This document shows, piece after piece, positions 14,934 through 22,731 of a DNA stretch of 30,566 nt (its first letter is position 1; the number at the start of each line of letters is the position of its first letter). The notes beneath the pieces are model-generated. The model was not told the origin of the DNA, made no database searches, and worked only from the letters and a program-made list of their open reading frames with translations. Source of the DNA: a virus; IMG/VR virus record IMGVR_UViG_3300023273_001536, positions 1 to 30,566 of that record; one strand, given 5' to 3'. The position numbers and the translations under genes are program-made.

Positions 14934-16043
14934 ATGATTGACTCTAATAACCTCAAAAAAGGGGCCAATAGAGTTTGGGTCCTAGGAGATCTTCATTTTG
15001 GAGTTAGGGCAAATTCACAAGAATGGCTAAATATCCAAAAAGATTTTTTCGAAGAGTTGTTTATACCAACTCTTAAAAAGCATGTTCAACCCGGAGACGT
15101 TCTGGTACAGGTTGGCGACACCTTTGATAATAGACAATCTATTAACATTAAGGTTCTTAATTATGCAGTTAATTTATTTGAAAGGCTTGGTGAAATTCTT
15201 CCAGTACATATAATTTGTGGAAATCATGACATTTGGGCTAAAAAGACTAATGAAATTACTTCAATTGATAGTCTTAAATGGATTCCAAATGTTCAGATTT
15301 ATAAAGAGCCTAAATTAATGAAGTGGCATGACAAAAACATATTAATGATGCCTTGGAGAAGAGATTCTGACCATGAGGCTGAAACGCTTGCTGAATTTCC
15401 CCAAGCAGATATTGTATTTTGTCATTCTGAAGTAAGTGGAATTTATCTAAATTCTAAAGTAAAAAATGAACATGGAACTAAACCAAATGCATACACAAAA
15501 TATACTAGAGTATATAGTGGGCATATTCATTATAGACAAGAGAAAGGAAAACTACTTTTAGTAGGTACTCCATATGAATTAACAAGGTCTGATAGTGGAA
15601 ACCAAAAGGGATTCGACCTAGTTGATTTAGAAAACATGGAAGAAACCTTTTTTCCAAATGACATATCACCAAAGTTCTTAAAGTATAATATCACCAAGTT
15701 GTTCGAAATGACACTGGGTGAATTTAAAAAAGAAATTAAGAATAATTTTGTAGACTTATATGTTCCTAGCAAAATAGCAACTACAAGTTCTCTGAGTGAA
15801 TTAATTAATAAAATTCAAAATATAAGTAGGAGACTAGAACCTAATATCTACCAAGAAACAGATATTATCGATAAAGACTTTCATGACTTAGATGATGAAA
15901 TTTATAAAAATTACAACATCCTAAACTTATGTAGCGCGTATGTTGATAATTTAACATATGATGAAGAGACGAAACAAAAGCTAAAAAATAAACTAAAACA
16001 ATTGCATGACTTATGTGCATACAATCACGACATTGATAGATGA
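14934..16043 (+). CDS. 47: Recombination endonuclease subunit gp47 (Mre11/SbcD family)
   Basis: A 369-residue calcineurin-like phosphoesterase. The metal-binding motifs are complete and in order: GDLHFG (Asp19, His21), VGDTFDN (Asp62), GNHD (96-99), CHSE (His164) and GHIH (196-199). With gp46 it forms the Mre11-Rad50 type complex that resects DNA ends in recombination-dependent replication and host DNA degradation. Beyond residue 230 is a C-terminal region likely to bind gp46. Its stop overlaps the gp46 start by 4 bases (ATGA), ensuring balanced synthesis of the two subunits. T4 gp47 is 339 residues. Confidence 0.95.
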   Translation: MIDSNNLKKGANRVWVLGDLHFGVRANSQEWLNIQKDFFEELFIPTLKKHVQPGDVLVQVGDTFDNRQSINIKVLNYAVNLFERLGEILPVHIICGNHDIWAKKTNEITSIDSLKWIPNVQIYKEPKLMKWHDKNILMMPWRRDSDHEAETLAEFPQADIVFCHSEVSGIYLNSKVKNEHGTKPNAYTKYTRVYSGHIHYRQEKGKLLLVGTPYELTRSDSGNQKGFDLVDLENMEETFFPNDISPKFLKYNITKLFEMTLGEFKKEIKNNFVDLYVPSKIATTSSLSELINKIQNISRRLEPNIYQETDIIDKDFHDLDDEIYKNYNILNLCSAYVDNLTYDEETKQKLKNKLKQLHDLCAYNHDIDR

Positions 16044-17710
16044 GAATAGATTCAATAGCATTTAAAAATTTTGCAAGCTATGGAAACAAAATTCAAAAAA
16101 TAGAATTTGAGAATGAGTTTTCTGAGTTGTTTCTTACCCTTGGAAAAAATGGAGATGGTAAAACAACTATTGCGAATGCAATAATATTTGCATTATATGG
16201 TAAGGTTGAAGGTGTTAAATTAGGAGACCTTCCAAATAGAATTAATGGAGAGCTGTGGGTACAGATCAAATTAAAATGTGGAACTATTGAAGTTGATATT
16301 GAAAGAGGGCTCAACCCTGGGATGTTTGTCGTTAAGCTAAATGGAGTAGAGTTTGATAAGGCTGGAAAAAAGAGCGTACAAGAATATCTTGAAGAAGAAG
16401 TGTTTGGTATACCTTACCATGTATTTAAAAACATTATAATTTTATCAATTAATGATTTTAAATCATTTCTAACAATGAGTAATAGTGATAAAAAACAAAT
16501 TATTGATAAAATGTTTGGATTCTCTGTTCTAAATGATATGCAACAAAGAATTAAAGAAGAAAGAAGATCTATTAAAACAGAAATTACAGCATATGATTCT
16601 GAGTTAAATCAAATAATGGAATCAATTCAATCAGTAAGACACCAGCTAAATACTCTTCTAGAAGAATCTTCTCAAAAAAATAAAGAAAGAATTACAGAGC
16701 TAAAAGAAGAGTTAACAGAACTAAATGAAAAAGCAAAAGGTCTAAAAATAGAAAAAGATGATATTACATCTTTAATAGGTAGCGTTAAAGATGAATATGA
16801 AGATGCAAGAACAGAAGCATCGAAACTAAAGCATGAGATAGAATATCTAAAGAAAAAAATAGATTTATATGAAGGTGGAAATTGTCCAACATGTGAAACT
16901 AAGCTCGATAGCGAATGGCACCATCAAAAATTAGACGAATTTAACGATATGCTTAAAAGCAATGCAGATCAAATAAAAGAACAAAAGGGCAAAATAGATG
17001 ATTCTAAGAGTAGAATTGATAACCTAACAGAAAGAAAGAAAGATATTGAATCAAGATCATCGGACATAAAATATAGTATGCAAAAGCTTAAAGAAGAGTT
17101 TATAAAAATAAAAGACACTTCAGACGATACTCAATTTGAACACTTAAAAAATCTAATTAAAGATTTTGAAGAAAAAGAAAATAAAAAGTCTTTAGAATCT
17201 GGTAAGCTATCTAATGATTATCAATTCATGGAAATGGTAGAAAATATTCTAGGAGAAGATGGTGTTAAAAACTTAGCAGTAAAAACAATACTCCCGGGAT
17301 TAAATACTAATATTGCGGCGATGACCCAAACAATGCACCTGCCCTTTCATATTAAGTTTGATGAGAAGTTTAACTGTATAATTAACCATTTAGGAGAAGA
17401 AATTAACCCAATGACTCTTTCTACGGGTGAACGCAAAAAAGCAGACTTTATAGTTATTATTGCAATAATTAAGATTTTAAAACTAAGATTTCCACAACTA
17501 AACTTATTATTTTTAGATGAGCTACTAAGCTCGGTTGATAATGATGGAGTGTACAACATTCTTAAAATATTAAATCAAGTAATCAAAGAAAATAAAATCA
17601 ATACGTTTGTAATTAACCATACTGTATTACCACATGAAATCTTCGATAAGAAAATACAGATATTTAGAGAAAATGGATTTTCTAAGTTCGAAATAGAAAG
17701 AATAGAATAA
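16040..17710 (+). CDS. 46: Recombination endonuclease subunit gp46 (Rad50/SbcC family)
   Basis: A 556-residue SMC-like ATPase, partner of gp47. The N-terminal Walker A is GKNGDGKT (35-42). Two long charged coiled-coil arms flank a zinc hook C282-P-T-C285 (GGNCPTCETKL). The C-terminal half-domain has the ABC signature LSTGERKK (460-467, Thr in place of the usual second Gly-type residue) and Walker B LLFLDELLSSVD (Asp493, Glu494). Length is as in T4 (560 residues). The arms are short compared with bacterial SbcC, as usual for phages. It is the last gene of the recombination operon; a new candidate promoter box follows directly. Confidence 0.95.
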   Translation: MRIDSIAFKNFASYGNKIQKIEFENEFSELFLTLGKNGDGKTTIANAIIFALYGKVEGVKLGDLPNRINGELWVQIKLKCGTIEVDIERGLNPGMFVVKLNGVEFDKAGKKSVQEYLEEEVFGIPYHVFKNIIILSINDFKSFLTMSNSDKKQIIDKMFGFSVLNDMQQRIKEERRSIKTEITAYDSELNQIMESIQSVRHQLNTLLEESSQKNKERITELKEELTELNEKAKGLKIEKDDITSLIGSVKDEYEDARTEASKLKHEIEYLKKKIDLYEGGNCPTCETKLDSEWHHQKLDEFNDMLKSNADQIKEQKGKIDDSKSRIDNLTERKKDIESRSSDIKYSMQKLKEEFIKIKDTSDDTQFEHLKNLIKDFEEKENKKSLESGKLSNDYQFMEMVENILGEDGVKNLAVKTILPGLNTNIAAMTQTMHLPFHIKFDEKFNCIINHLGEEINPMTLSTGERKKADFIVIIAIIKILKLRFPQLNLLFLDELLSSVDNDGVYNILKILNQVIKENKINTFVINHTVLPHEIFDKKIQIFRENGFSKFEIERIE

Positions 17711-17720
17711 GATATATAAA
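17711..17720 (+). promoter_or_regulatory. GATATATAAA, candidate late promoter box
   Basis: Begins on the base after the gp46 stop codon and ends 20 bases before the ATG of the AAA+ gene. Same box and spacing as at 19922 and 24722. Confidence 0.5.
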
Positions 17721-17740
17721 ATAGAAAAAAATAATATCTA

Positions 17741-19105
17741 ATGAAGAAACTATTAAATCTAGATGGATTTTTGAATGAATCAAAGATTGTAAAATCTACC
17801 GAATTATTTGATCCTAAGCTAAATAAGGCGGCCGATGTAATTTTAAGGTTCTTAAATAAGAAAACAGGAGCTGATTATAAGAAACTACCTTATGTACTAA
17901 CACACAGCGTTGAAGGAAGAGAAGAATCTAGCGTTATGCTTTATTCTAATAACTCAGATTCTGCAGTTAGAATTGCTGGAAACTCTGGAATCCCTGGGAT
18001 AGTAAGTTCTCTTTCTTATTTTTCAAAACACTATAGTGAGACTGCCGACTTTATTATAACTTCAGATAAATTCCCAATTGTTAAACTTCTAGGAGAATTT
18101 GTTAGATTAACCGATGCTGAATATGCTAAAGCTGTAGCAGAATCATACGACGGTATAGAAGAAGGTAGAAAACCAGCATATATCTTTAATAAAAAGGAAA
18201 TAGCTGAAATTACAAAAATGCTTGACAGCGGAATGTCAGCCGGTGATATTTCAGAAGAATTAGATATTCCATATAGATCTATTTTAAAGATTAAAAAAGG
18301 AGTTACGGTTCCAGAGGTAAAATCTCCAATGGAAGAAGCTAATGAAAAAACTCTTGATGATAAAGTTAAGTATCTTGAAGAAACGATGCAGGATATTTAT
18401 GATATTACTAGAGTTATTGGAGCAGGAGCCCCTAACATGCAATCACTATTTATATCTGGAAGAGCAGGTACTGGTAAAACATATAATGTAGAAAGAGCAT
18501 TAAAAGATGAAGGTCTTATTGAAGATGAAGATTACATTTTAGTTTCAGGAGCTGCTTCTCCTATTATAATGTTTAAAAAATTCTATCAATATAGAACAAA
18601 AGTTCTTGTGTTTGATGATTGTGATGCTGTATTTAGAGATGAAAATGGTAGAAATATGTTAAAAGCTGCCCTTGATACAAAACCAGTTAGAAAAATTAGC
18701 TGGCTAAAAAAGTCATCAACTGTATTTGACCCTAAAGATTTTGAAAACGATCCTGAAGGAGAATTCAATGCACTTGAAGCCGGATTAGTCCCAAACCAAT
18801 TTGAATTTGCCGGAAGAGTCATATTTATTTCTAACTTAGAAAAAGATAAAGCCGATCCTGATGGAGCAATTCAATCAAGATCTATTCTACTTGACATTAG
18901 TCCAGATGATGCAACTCTTATGGAAAGAATGAAAAAACTTCTACCGTATTTAGAGCCAACTGATATGCCTTTAAATGAAAAGGAAGAGATCTATGAATTT
19001 ATGAAAAAGGCAAATGATGTTTCAATGAGAACATTCATTAAAGCGGCTGGATTTAAAAGAGCAGGTCTTGCAAACTGGGAAAGAATGGCAAAAAGATACC
19101 TATAA
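17741..19105 (+). CDS. AAA+ ATPase with a capsid-targeting-like N-terminus and an HTH-like segment
   Basis: A 454-residue protein. The N-terminus MKKLLNLDGFLNES resembles the leaders on the internal-protein cluster, with L-N-E|S as a possible prohead-protease site. An alpha/beta domain runs to about residue 145. A region near 150-187 (KKEIAEITKML, then SAGDISEELDIPYRSILKIKKG) looks like a helix-turn-helix. An AAA+ module follows: Walker A GRAGTGKT (240-247), Walker B VLVFDDCD (Asp292-Asp293), a sensor-1-like VIFISN, and an arginine in SRSILLDIS. I do not know the family's function in T4-type phages. It could be a packaged ATPase, a DNA-remodelling factor or a head-assembly chaperone. It is preceded by a candidate late promoter and followed 3 bases later by the tail gene. 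Confidence 0.8.
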   Translation: MKKLLNLDGFLNESKIVKSTELFDPKLNKAADVILRFLNKKTGADYKKLPYVLTHSVEGREESSVMLYSNNSDSAVRIAGNSGIPGIVSSLSYFSKHYSETADFIITSDKFPIVKLLGEFVRLTDAEYAKAVAESYDGIEEGRKPAYIFNKKEIAEITKMLDSGMSAGDISEELDIPYRSILKIKKGVTVPEVKSPMEEANEKTLDDKVKYLEETMQDIYDITRVIGAGAPNMQSLFISGRAGTGKTYNVERALKDEGLIEDEDYILVSGAASPIIMFKKFYQYRTKVLVFDDCDAVFRDENGRNMLKAALDTKPVRKISWLKKSSTVFDPKDFENDPEGEFNALEAGLVPNQFEFAGRVIFISNLEKDKADPDGAIQSRSILLDISPDDATLMERMKKLLPYLEPTDMPLNEKEEIYEFMKKANDVSMRTFIKAAGFKRAGLANWERMAKRYL

Positions 19106-19108
19106 TAA

Positions 19109-19915
19109 ATGGCATCATACAACCTTAAATTTAACAAAGATGACAGTGTTGTTAGACATTTAGTCGTTGGCCTTTTAGCTGATTTAAATAATAAGCTAAG
19201 TTTTTATCGACAAGTTTCTAATGATCAGAGAGTTGAGGTTGACGTTCCGTTTTACTATTCAGTAACTGGAGATGAAAATTTCTTAAGAGATAACTTTCTT
19301 TTTTCTACAGCACTTGGTGTAAATTGCGTACCTGATGGAGAAAAGGCAGATGGTAATTATGACCAAGTTCCAAGAGGTGTTGTAAATATAACATCACTTA
19401 ACGTAGATCCTTCTAGGTTGGTAAATAAAAGAAATCTTGGACAATACGCAGTTTTAGATAAAGATGGTATAATGCAAAGCTATGTAGCAGAATTCAGTAT
19501 GGTTCCAATTACTATCGGAATTGATGTTGCTATTACACTATCTAGCCAACTAGATTTATTTAAAGTTACGGAAGCAATCATTAAAAAAATGTATCGAGCA
19601 AACTATTATAATGTAGAAGTCGGACATTTAGAAGAAGGAGTATATAGAATATCCTCAGAATATGCAGTTCCTGATGATTATTCAATGGAAAGGCCAGTTG
19701 AATTTGGATTTGGAGAAAAAGAAGACTTTAAGGTAACTTTTTCTCTTGAAATTAATTCATTTATTCCATCGTTTGATTTTTCAACGGCAAGACATGCTGG
19801 AAATAGAATGGTTGAAATAGGAAGCTTTACAAACGACCCTACCAAAGAATCAACATCACCGATACTTGGAGATAACTATAAGGTGATAGGAAGAGAGCTA
19901 CCTTTTAGTGAATAA
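19109..19915 (+). CDS. 15: Probable tail sheath stabiliser / tail completion protein (gp15-like)
   Basis: A 268-residue protein (T4 gp15, 272). The blocks line up with T4 gp15. VRHLVVGLLADLNNKLSFYRQ followed by VEVDVPFYY corresponds to the N-terminal helix and the FIRVPITYAS strand. MVPITIGIDVAITL, then LDLFKVTEAII and the fAnYYNVEV-type strand, correspond to MIYELSIFTRYEDDMFQIVEQIL. FKVTFSLEINSFIP corresponds to IEWSLTFEVNGWMYP. In T4 the protein caps the tail tube and sheath and joins the tail to the neck. The identification is from remembered sequence pattern; another neck protein is the alternative. It starts 3 bases after the AAA+ gene. Confidence 0.6.
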   Translation: MASYNLKFNKDDSVVRHLVVGLLADLNNKLSFYRQVSNDQRVEVDVPFYYSVTGDENFLRDNFLFSTALGVNCVPDGEKADGNYDQVPRGVVNITSLNVDPSRLVNKRNLGQYAVLDKDGIMQSYVAEFSMVPITIGIDVAITLSSQLDLFKVTEAIIKKMYRANYYNVEVGHLEEGVYRISSEYAVPDDYSMERPVEFGFGEKEDFKVTFSLEINSFIPSFDFSTARHAGNRMVEIGSFTNDPTKESTSPILGDNYKVIGRELPFSE

Positions 19916-19921
19916 ATAAAT

Positions 19922-19931
19922 GATATATAAA
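19922..19931 (+). promoter_or_regulatory. GATATATAAA, candidate late promoter box
   Basis: Ends 18 bases before the ATG at 19950. If it is a promoter it rules out the ATG at 19919-19921 area (frame start 19920) as the main start of the next gene. Confidence 0.5.
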
Positions 19932-19949
19932 GAAAATCAAAATAAAAAG

Positions 19950-21158
19950 ATGGCAACAGTTAAAAAAAATATATTGACAGCATGCTTTAACGTTAGTGAA
20001 GAGTCAAAAGTTGTCTATTCTGCTGGTAAATACTTTGAGATTAACGAATCCAATGTAAAGATAATTCCAACTACTGGGATACTTGAAGAGTTAGAATACG
20101 CACTTAAAAACTTTAATGTTAGTGAAAATGGCATGTCCTTTTATTATGACTTAAATTCAAAGTCAATTAAAAGAGTAGTTGAAGGAGTGACTACTAAAGA
20201 ATTTCAAATTGAACAAATTAATAAGTCGGTAGATGCTTTTAATAAAATCGAAGATTTAAATGAAAAACTTGGTGAATTAGAAACACTAAGAAAAAGTCAT
20301 AAATTAGCAGGTAACGAAGTTGCTGTAAACGAAGCAATGGTACTAGTTTCTGATATTAAGTCAAACATTGCGACATTAAAAGAATCGGCAAGAACAATTG
20401 TATATTCATACAATGCTAAAGAAAACCAAGTATATGTAAATAATAGAAAGGTATCTCCAGATTCTCTAGCTGAAAATATGTTTGCATCAGGTCTAATTAA
20501 TTATTCGGATAAAACAATTTTAAATATTTTTGAAAACGTTGTAAAACACTTTAATAAATTTGCAGTTGCTGAAAGTCTAGTAGAAATCGTAGATGGCACA
20601 ACGACAACATCAGTAATTAGACATAACTCAAATGCAATTGTATTTAAAAATAATACTGCAAATAAAATTACTGAATTTAACAGCTTTTCAGCTCTTAAAA
20701 CCATTGAATATTTAGAAGAAAAAACAGGTGAAGACGTATCTTTTATGTTTAATGATATTTTAGAGGCAAAATCAAAATTGCAAGAAAAAATTGATTCTAA
20801 AATAGAAGAGACTAGAGAATTAATTTCATTCTTAAAAGACCAAAGAAATATTCTAGCAGATGCTAATAAAAATATTCCGGAAATTAAAGAAGCTGATAAC
20901 TTAATTAGAACAGAAATATCTAATTTTGAGCAAGTTATTTCTATTCTAAAAGAAGATGAATTAACCAGAAACGATGGATTTACTAACGCATCCTTAGCAA
21001 TGGAATATGACGGCCACGCTAAAGGCACTGATGTTAAGGTAGATGCATTGGATTATACAACTGCTGGAAAAGACGACATGATTACTGTTGTAATTGATGA
21101 TAAGCCAGTAAAGGTAATGAAAAGACACGTAAATATTGAAGCTTCTGAAACTGTTTAG
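19950..21158 (+). CDS. Unknown late-type protein with coiled-coil segments
   Basis: A 402-residue product from the ATG at 19950; an in-frame ATG at 19920 would add 10 residues but overlaps the candidate promoter box. The N-terminal part is beta-rich (VVYSAGKYFEINESNVKIIP). A helical segment near residues 95-150 and a longer coiled coil around 265-340 (AKSKLQEKIDSKIEETREL, then SFLKDQRNILADANKNIPEIKEA) follow, and the protein ends in an acidic beta-type domain (MITVVIDDKPVKVMKRHVN). No family recognised. The position between tail and head genes and the candidate late promoter suggest a virion or assembly protein; that is inference. A terminator follows. Confidence 0.75.
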   Translation: MATVKKNILTACFNVSEESKVVYSAGKYFEINESNVKIIPTTGILEELEYALKNFNVSENGMSFYYDLNSKSIKRVVEGVTTKEFQIEQINKSVDAFNKIEDLNEKLGELETLRKSHKLAGNEVAVNEAMVLVSDIKSNIATLKESARTIVYSYNAKENQVYVNNRKVSPDSLAENMFASGLINYSDKTILNIFENVVKHFNKFAVAESLVEIVDGTTTTSVIRHNSNAIVFKNNTANKITEFNSFSALKTIEYLEEKTGEDVSFMFNDILEAKSKLQEKIDSKIEETRELISFLKDQRNILADANKNIPEIKEADNLIRTEISNFEQVISILKEDELTRNDGFTNASLAMEYDGHAKGTDVKVDALDYTTAGKDDMITVVIDDKPVKVMKRHVNIEASETV

Positions 21159-21184
21159 TATATCTAGAAGTTTATAAATCTATT

Positions 21185-21217
21185 AAAGGGCTAATTGGAA
21201 ACAATTGGCCCTTTTTT
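21185..21217 (+). terminator. Strong intrinsic terminator before the gp55 gene
   Basis: A 13-bp stem (21185-21197 with 21202-21214, one G-T wobble), a GAAA tetraloop (21198-21201) and a T run to 21217. It insulates gene 55 from upstream transcription. Confidence 0.9.
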
Positions 21218-21246
21218 CATATAATCTAATAAATACTATTTTAGTC

Positions 21247-21621
21247 GTGGCAAGAAAAAAGAATTACCTTAACAATAAAGATCTCTATGACGCAATAGTA
21301 GAATCAAAAGAAAAAGACAAGTTAACACCAACTGCTGAAAAAATGTTAGTAATGTTAGCCGAAAGAGCAATTAGAAAACTTACTTATGTAAATGAGGAAG
21401 ATAGACAAGATTGTTTACAATTTGCACTTTTAGATCTACTAAAATATTGGAGAAACTTTAACCCAGAATATAAAAACGCGTTTGCATATTTTACAGAAAT
21501 TGCAAAGCGAGGATATGCTAAAGGATGGAATAAAATTCACCCTAAAAAATATAAATCAACACTAAGCCTTGATCGTTCCGGAGGAACTACAGATGGAGAA
21601 GGTGGTTTATTTAACATCTAA
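21247..21621 (+). CDS. 55: Late sigma factor (gp55-like)
   Basis: A 124-residue protein from a GTG start at 21247. An in-frame TTG at 21205 lies inside the terminator hairpin and is rejected. The opening ARKKNYLNNKDLYDAIVESK matches T4 gp55 (YNYVNNKELLQAIIDWK). The centre, EDRQDCLQFALLDLLKYWRNFNPEYKNAFAYFTEIAKRGYAKGWNK (given here as one region, residues about 58-103), matches the gp55 block around [31 protein letters not shown]. This is the sigma-region-2-like core that reads late promoters. T4 gp55 is 185 residues; this is a compact form. The C-terminus GEGGLFNI may be the clamp-binding peptide. Next to a terminator and with a GTG start, its expression may be kept low. Overlaps the next gene by one base. 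Confidence 0.82.
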   Translation: MARKKNYLNNKDLYDAIVESKEKDKLTPTAEKMLVMLAERAIRKLTYVNEEDRQDCLQFALLDLLKYWRNFNPEYKNAFAYFTEIAKRGYAKGWNKIHPKKYKSTLSLDRSGGTTDGEGGLFNI

Positions 21622-22094
21622 TGTCAATAAAAAACGTAAGACCTACAAATAATTCAGGGTTCATACAAGGATACTATAATCCAAAATATCCTAAAAAGTA
21701 TTTAGGCAAATCTCCTATAATTTACAGATCTTCATGGGAGAGAAAGTTTATGATTTTATGCGATAATAGAGATGATGTAATCGCATGGTCTTCAGAACCT
21801 GTTGAAATAAAATATTGGTCTACGTTAGATTCTAAAGAAAGAAAATATTATCCTGACTTTTATATGAAAGTTCAAAAAGGAGAAACATATGAAGAGTTTT
21901 TAATTGAAATTAAACCATCAGATCAAATTAAAAAGCCAAAACAGCCCACAAAAAACTCTAAAAAAGCTCTAAAATCTTATAAATTTTTAGCTGAACAGTA
22001 TGTTATAAATCGCGATAAATATAAATATGCTAAAAAATGGGCAGAAGATCGAGGTTGGAGATTTATTATCCTGACAGAAAAGTCACTTAAATAA
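21621..22094 (+). CDS. 4: Head completion protein (gp4-like, TnsA-type endonuclease fold)
   Basis: A 157-residue protein, close in length to T4 gp4 (150). It has the family layout: NNSGFIQGYYNPKYPKKY, then IIYRSSWERKFMILCD, VIAWSSEPVEIKYWS, YYPDFYM, and FLIEIKPSDQI. The S-x-x-E-R, P-D-F and E-I-K triad is the PD-(D/E)xK-type nuclease signature of TnsA-like proteins. In T4 the protein acts late in head maturation, after packaging, before tail joining. A lysine-rich C-terminal helix follows. It overlaps gp55 and the next gene by one base each (TAATG). Confidence 0.85.
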   Translation: MSIKNVRPTNNSGFIQGYYNPKYPKKYLGKSPIIYRSSWERKFMILCDNRDDVIAWSSEPVEIKYWSTLDSKERKYYPDFYMKVQKGETYEEFLIEIKPSDQIKKPKQPTKNSKKALKSYKFLAEQYVINRDKYKYAKKWAEDRGWRFIILTEKSLK

Positions 22095-22693
22095 TGGGAG
22101 AAATAAAAAAACAAATTAAAAAACTAACTAAAGATGCTGGTGGAAAGCGCTTAGCGAGGGCTAAAGCAGAGGCTTGGTACACTCTCGGTAAATCTAAGAG
22201 AATGGATAAAACAGTAACATCAACTGGCCAAAGATTTAGACCTGGAAAAATTTATGTATTTGAGTATAAAACCCCAAAAACACAAGAAAGATTAGAATGG
22301 TGGGATGAAAATCCAGTAGTTCTTGCATTAGACCCATATGAAAAAAATGATGTAGGTATAAATTTAAATTTACTACCAATAAAAGTAAAAGAAGAGCTTC
22401 TTGATTTTGTATATGATAGAATGTCAGGTCAGATAAAGTCACAAACAATTGGAGTCAAGAGTGAGAATGCAATAGCACAGGGTCAAATAGGATTTTCATA
22501 CCAAGGTGCAAAATCATTCTTAGAGAGATACGGATATGATTTTGCAATTAGACAATATATCCCAAATTTAAAAAGAAACCAAGCAGTAGTTGCATATGAA
22601 AGTTGGTCAAAAATAGCACTTTGTGATTTCATAGATTTGAATGGAAGCACTCCGGCAAAAATTAGATTTGCTTTCAGAAAACACGCTAGATAA
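22094..22693 (+). CDS. Unknown late protein, resembling proteins often annotated as DNA end protector (gp2-like)
   Basis: A 199-residue basic protein. A Lys/Arg/Ala-rich N-terminus (KKLTKDAGGKRLARAKAEAW) leads to RPGKIYVFEYKTPKTQERLEWWDENPVVLALDPYEKNDVGINLNLLP (one region, residues about 48-94). The pattern 'PGK-Y-F-Y-P... L-yyD-P-V-l... G-NL-LP' is one I associate with phage proteins labelled DNA end protector in T4-type genomes. In T4, gene 2 neighbours gene 4, which agrees with this position. It is not like T4 gp53, the other gene next to 4. Assignment is tentative. A candidate late promoter box for the portal gene follows the stop. Confidence 0.55.
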   Translation: MGEIKKQIKKLTKDAGGKRLARAKAEAWYTLGKSKRMDKTVTSTGQRFRPGKIYVFEYKTPKTQERLEWWDENPVVLALDPYEKNDVGINLNLLPIKVKEELLDFVYDRMSGQIKSQTIGVKSENAIAQGQIGFSYQGAKSFLERYGYDFAIRQYIPNLKRNQAVVAYESWSKIALCDFIDLNGSTPAKIRFAFRKHAR

Positions 22694-22697
22694 TAAG

Positions 22698-22707
22698 AAT
22701 ATATAAC
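22698..22707 (+). promoter_or_regulatory. AATATATAAC, candidate late promoter box
   Basis: Within GAATATATAAC, ending 24 bases before the portal ATG, in the 38-base gap after the upstream gene. Confidence 0.45.
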
Positions 22708-22731
22708 AAGAGAATATAATAATAACCTACC

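Noticed and set aside
20501-21028. 175-codon open frame on the minus strand
   Set aside because: It lies wholly inside a well-supported + strand gene, is Ser/Leu-rich as expected for the complement of A-rich coding DNA, and has no recognisable motif.
21205-21246. TTG start for gp55
   Set aside because: It lies within the stem of a strong terminator, and the extra 14 residues have no match to gp55; similarity starts right after the GTG at 21247.
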